A stretch of DNA of 6,199 bases from Pseudomonadota bacterium (GTDB lineage Bacteria > Myxococcota_A > Polyangia > Polyangiales > Polyangiaceae): assembly GCA_023418705.1 (NCBI GenBank), contig JAEZYZ010000083.1:1-6199 (forward strand). The letters are read 5' to 3'. Shown here piece by piece: positions 5,910 to 6,199 of the stretch. A model generated the notes under the pieces. It ran no database searches and was not told where the DNA came from. It saw nothing but the letters and a program-made list of their open reading frames with translations. The stretch's first letter is position 1, and every line of letters begins with the position of its first letter. Made by a program: the position numbers and the translations under genes.

Positions 5910-5944
5910 TCATGGTCTTCTTGTGATCGATCTCTCCTGTGAAT

Positions 5945-5957
5945 GATCCGACGGATC
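5945..5957. repeat. Odd palindrome GATCCG-A-CGGATC
   Basis: A perfect 6-base inverted repeat sits around one central A, with the same single-A geometry as the palindromic cores upstream. It lies 3 to 10 bases after another TCCTGTGA octamer (5935-5942). It could be an operator for a gene starting near the window end; this is not established. Confidence 0.4.
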
Positions 5958-6199
5958 GTCCCGGGGATGTCGCCACCACTCCATCGGACGTCGCGATCCG
6001 GCGCTGGGAAAACTAGGCTGCGGAAAGGCTCGCGATCTCGGGGCGTTAGCGCGGGTGTCCGCGAGCGGCGGCATCCTGCGTGATCGCGGCGAGGCGCTGC
6101 TGCATCAGTCAGCGATGCGGGAAGACTCGAGGACCTGTTTGCTCGACGCAGACCCAAGCTTCGGCTGGCCGACGGCGCGTCGGCTCGACCTTGCGGTGC
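5947..6199 (+). other. Open frame running off the window, possible start of another gene
   Basis: After the TGA at 5944-5946 this frame has no stop to the window end (84 codons). Possible starts are GTG 6055 and ATG 6115. From GTG 6055 onward about four fifths of codons end in G or C, compatible with coding but short. The product would run from SGGILRDRGEALLHQSA into DADPSFGWPTARRLDLAV. I recognise no domain and see no good ribosome site. The frame at 6038 onward is also open, so chance openness in GC-rich DNA is a serious alternative. Confidence 0.18.

Larger units (their letters stand above)
5452..6199. other. Gene-poor, repeat-rich intergenic region
   Basis: About 750 bases after the porin gene hold no reading frame with recognisable protein features. 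The frames that stay open are Arg/Pro/Ser-rich and overlap each other on both strands. The region instead carries direct repeats, inverted repeats, odd-length palindromes, T-runs and purine-rich tracts, described in separate entries. Its T-runs (at 5522-5526, 5641-5645 and 5680-5685) and A-runs stand out against the GC-rich genes. The last 250 bases may contain the start of another gene. Confidence 0.75.

Noticed and set aside
5494..5942. CRISPR array or tandem minisatellite
   Set aside because: The repeated units differ in length and orientation and are not regularly spaced, so there is no repeat-spacer pattern.
6040..6060. GTTAGC-containing string resembling an integron attC core
   Set aside because: It does not fit GTTRRRY, because a C falls where a purine is needed, and no partner core or cassette structure is present.
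5943..6083. Walker-A-like GAGKTRL in a 46-codon plus-strand frame
   Set aside because: The residue four before the GKT glycine is Ser where the P-loop needs Gly, and the frame stops soon after with no NTPase context.
5882..6157. Minus-strand open frame of 91 codons in the intergenic region
   Set aside because: The product is Arg/Pro/Ser-rich with no recognisable motif and no ribosome site, and it overlaps a rival open frame on the other strand; it looks like chance openness in GC-rich DNA.

Overview
The window is GC-rich (roughly two thirds G+C by eye), and its genes strongly favour G or C in third codon positions. The first gene encodes a glycine-rich, cysteine-rich surface-type protein of a kind abundant in large-genome myxobacteria. 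Together with the outer-membrane barrel gene, this points to a Gram-negative member of the Myxococcota, probably Polyangia. That placement is an inference from style; the window has no rRNA or other marker.

Layout, all genes on the + strand. (1) Bases 1-422: the 3' end of a Cys-rich, Gly-rich protein gene cut by the window edge. (2) Bases 423-487: a short gap packed with three back-to-back inverted repeats. (3) Bases 488-3693: a tight three-gene cluster of 2-keto-3-deoxygluconate kinase (kdgK), KDPG aldolase (eda, TTG start overlapping the kdgK stop by 4 bases) and uronate isomerase (uxaC, 3 bases after eda). (4) Bases 3772-5451: an outer-membrane porin-like barrel with a signal peptide, a long Pro/Ala-rich linker and a C-terminal Phe. 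(5) Bases 5452-6199: about 750 bases with no convincing gene but dense in repeats. A composite element at about 5494-5823 has inverted ends, an internal direct duplication and two near-perfect palindromes. The last ~250 bases are open in one frame and may hold the start of a further gene.

The three enzymes belong to hexuronate catabolism. UxaC isomerises glucuronate or galacturonate to fructuronate or tagaturonate. KdgK phosphorylates KDG to KDPG. Eda splits KDPG into pyruvate and glyceraldehyde 3-phosphate. The two middle steps, the oxidoreductase (UxuB/UxaB) and the dehydratase (UxuA/UxaA), are not in this window. The downstream porin could supply uronates or oligosaccharides across the outer membrane, but only adjacency supports that.

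The coding part is well-known metabolism. The least explained part is the repeat-structured intergenic region after the porin gene, which looks like a small non-coding repeat element or possible MITE-like sequence and merits a genome-wide copy-number search. I found no CRISPR array, tRNA, rRNA, intact insertion sequence or defence system.
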